Below are positions 58,571-60,000 of a stretch of 60,000 bases of DNA, piece after piece. The position numbers and the translations under genes were made by a program. The notes beneath the pieces are model-generated. The model searched no databases. It had not been told where the DNA came from and saw only the letters and a program-made list of their open reading frames with translations. Source of the DNA: Cryptomeria japonica (Eukaryota > Streptophyta > Pinopsida > Cupressales > Cupressaceae); NCBI RefSeq assembly GCF_030272615.1, contig NC_081410.1, positions 186,956,119 through 187,016,118 on the forward strand. The letters are read 5' to 3'. Within the stretch, counting starts at the first letter, position 1; every line of letters starts with the position of its first letter.

Positions 58571-59214
58571 AAATAATGTCTGATTCACCAGGATTTTACA
58601 CAGTTGCCCGGGAGGGGGGTTTCTTAAAGTTATCCCTGTATGCAAGTTCGAAAGTGTAGTGTCATTGGGTAGTCAACTCATTAGAATGCATAGCGTTGAT
58701 AATGAAAGAAGCATCTCCTTATATAGAAGACACTATATGAAATGAAGGGATAAGATTGAGAGGTGTAAAAGAGGTCGGCTATGATTAGAGGGTAGGTAAA
58801 GAAAATAATAAAATAATGAAAGGGGTAGGTAGTGTAGGAATTAAAAGATGAATGATATGTGTCATAGGTAGAAAAGGCTAATGAATAATAGACACAAAAC
58901 ACAAAGCACGAGGTGACTTCGCTTTCCTCGGGGTCAGTATGCTGTATGATAATTCATGTATATCATATGTATGTATGCATAATTGTTCTTCATTCCCCAA
59001 TCAAGGAAGGTCACCTAGAAGAAGGGAACACATGTGTCTTTTGAGTCAACATGAGAGAGACCAAAAGAGATCTCAATGTTTTGCATCGTCCTCAAGTAGA
59101 CAACACTAAGGACAACAAATAGAAGAATGAGAATAACATATTGAAGAAGTAACAAAAGAGAGGAGGAGAGAATCTGCTATGCTAATGAAACTAGTCTAGC
59201 ACGTCATCTACCCC
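58571..59214. other. 3' flank of the edge retroelement-like ORF
   Basis: Minus-strand sequence after the stop at 59215. It contains ttgaggacgatgcaaaac (minus strand, about 59095-59078), which may be a remnant 3' end of an LTR element. No gene supported. Confidence 0.35.
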
Positions 59215-60000
59215 TCAATCTTGCTGATCAATGTTTCGGGAAGGCAGGGAACACGCTAGAGGAGGAACATCCAACATAGCAGATGGATCTATCACAAGAT
59301 CCAAACAAGGGCTATGTTCATGTTCCAAGCCACGTTGTTCTTGTCTAGGAGCTAGGATAAGTGCTTTAGAAAATTCATTAGATAAATGGTTATCAATATC
59401 AACAAGTTCATATTCACTATCAGAAGCAAGAGAAGTAACATTTTCATCATGAATAACATTTTCATCTATATCATCATCAAGATTTATAAAAATAGGATCT
59501 TTAACTCGCACAGGATCAAGATCATCATGTATCTTATGTTTAGGAGATTTTGGCTCAATTTCTGGTTGAGGAGAAAATGAGATAATGCTTGTTGAAGGTG
59601 TTTTTGGAGATTGTAAAGTTTGAGAAGCAGCTGCCTGAGCTCTAAGATGACGCTTTCATCGGCGTTCACGTGCAGAACGATTTCATCTAGTCTTAGTAGG
59701 AAGTGGAGAAGATTGAGGAGGAGGAATGTTCTCATCCTTATCACTTGGGTGTTTAGGTTGTGGTTTCTTAGGCTGGATAATAGGAGAAGAAGAAGGTCTC
59801 TTCTCTCTATAAAAGGAAGGAGGAGGAACTGCTCCATATAAAGGAGGAATATTTGGTTTAGGAAGGAGACCAAGTCCATCATGACGAGGAGGTATAGGTC
59901 TACTCTTAGAAATTTTTTTAGGCATAGACATAGTTACATCCATAGGAATGGGTTGGGAATCTTCTTGAGGAAAGACATTAGTTTTATCTTTCAAAGGAAG
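59215..60000 (-). pseudogene. Pro-rich retroelement-like ORF, 5' end beyond the window
   Basis: One minus-strand frame from the window edge to a stop at 59215-59217. It has Pro-rich segments (SKSRPIPPRHDGLGLLPK, PPLYGAVPPPSFYREKRP), a basic Arg-rich stretch and an acidic stretch (FINLDDDIDENV). Two in-frame TGA stops (about 59682 and 59655) sit where CGA Arg codons would fit the surrounding Arg-rich run. No enzyme domain is visible. A structural or linker part of an LTR element polyprotein is a guess. Partial. Confidence 0.45.

Noticed and set aside
1-60000. tRNA or rRNA genes
   Set aside because: None seen; the only tRNA-related sequences are primer-binding sites.

Overview
The window reads as nuclear, intergenic DNA of a large plant genome, probably a gymnosperm (conifer-like). 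I infer this from several layers of nested Copia-type LTR elements with initiator-Met primer-binding sites, a plant-type L1 LINE, DNA transposons, satellites, and no intact host gene, rRNA, tRNA or CRISPR array. The organism name is inference only. Almost every coding region is a decayed mobile-element gene.

Left third (1-24.1 kb): an old LTR element (C) with a Pro/Ser/Asn-rich decayed ORF runs from before the window to its polypurine tract and 3' LTR at 18.88 kb. A minus-strand Copia element (A, 3931-18148, TSD cttcc) sits inside C. A young plus-strand Copia element (B, 4271-11670, TSD caaaa, LTRs about 1% different) sits inside one LTR of A. The 3' LTR of C is in turn split by a 5'-truncated LINE (19258-22486) and a probable 369-bp solo LTR (22600-22968). 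A truncated Copia LTR lies at about 23.5-24.1 kb.

Middle (24.13-43.98 kb): a giant TIR-bounded unit (E), with about 30-bp inverted ends starting GGGT and a ttat duplication. It holds a minus-strand DDD-like transposase pseudogene, a small plus-strand ORF, a six-copy 360-bp satellite, seven GATATC-centred palindromic motifs, and a self-complementary 20-bp minisatellite bracketed by mirror GA and CT tracts. A 7.3-kb non-autonomous LTR element (D, 32613-39934, TSD attgg) is inserted in the minisatellite. D has no pol, and carries a coiled-coil/zinc-knuckle gag remnant plus a large unrecognised accessory ORF. Its cis signals match those of element A, so an A-type Copia could have mobilised it in trans.

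Right third (44-60 kb): a hAT-like transposase pseudogene with TATA box and probable 5'UTR intron; a 4-kb minus-strand unknown gene whose in-frame stops are almost all TAG; a 265-bp satellite; two convergent unknown pseudogenes; and, at the edge, a minus-strand Pro-rich retroelement-like ORF.

Most interesting: unrecognised accessory ORFs of similar layout (helical region, charged linker, coiled coil) in the LINE, in element D and in the 49-53 kb gene; three leader hairpins in element B with a compensatory base-pair change; the giant E transposon; and a strong excess of TAG among premature stops, which fits CAG-to-TAG decay at methylated CHG sites.
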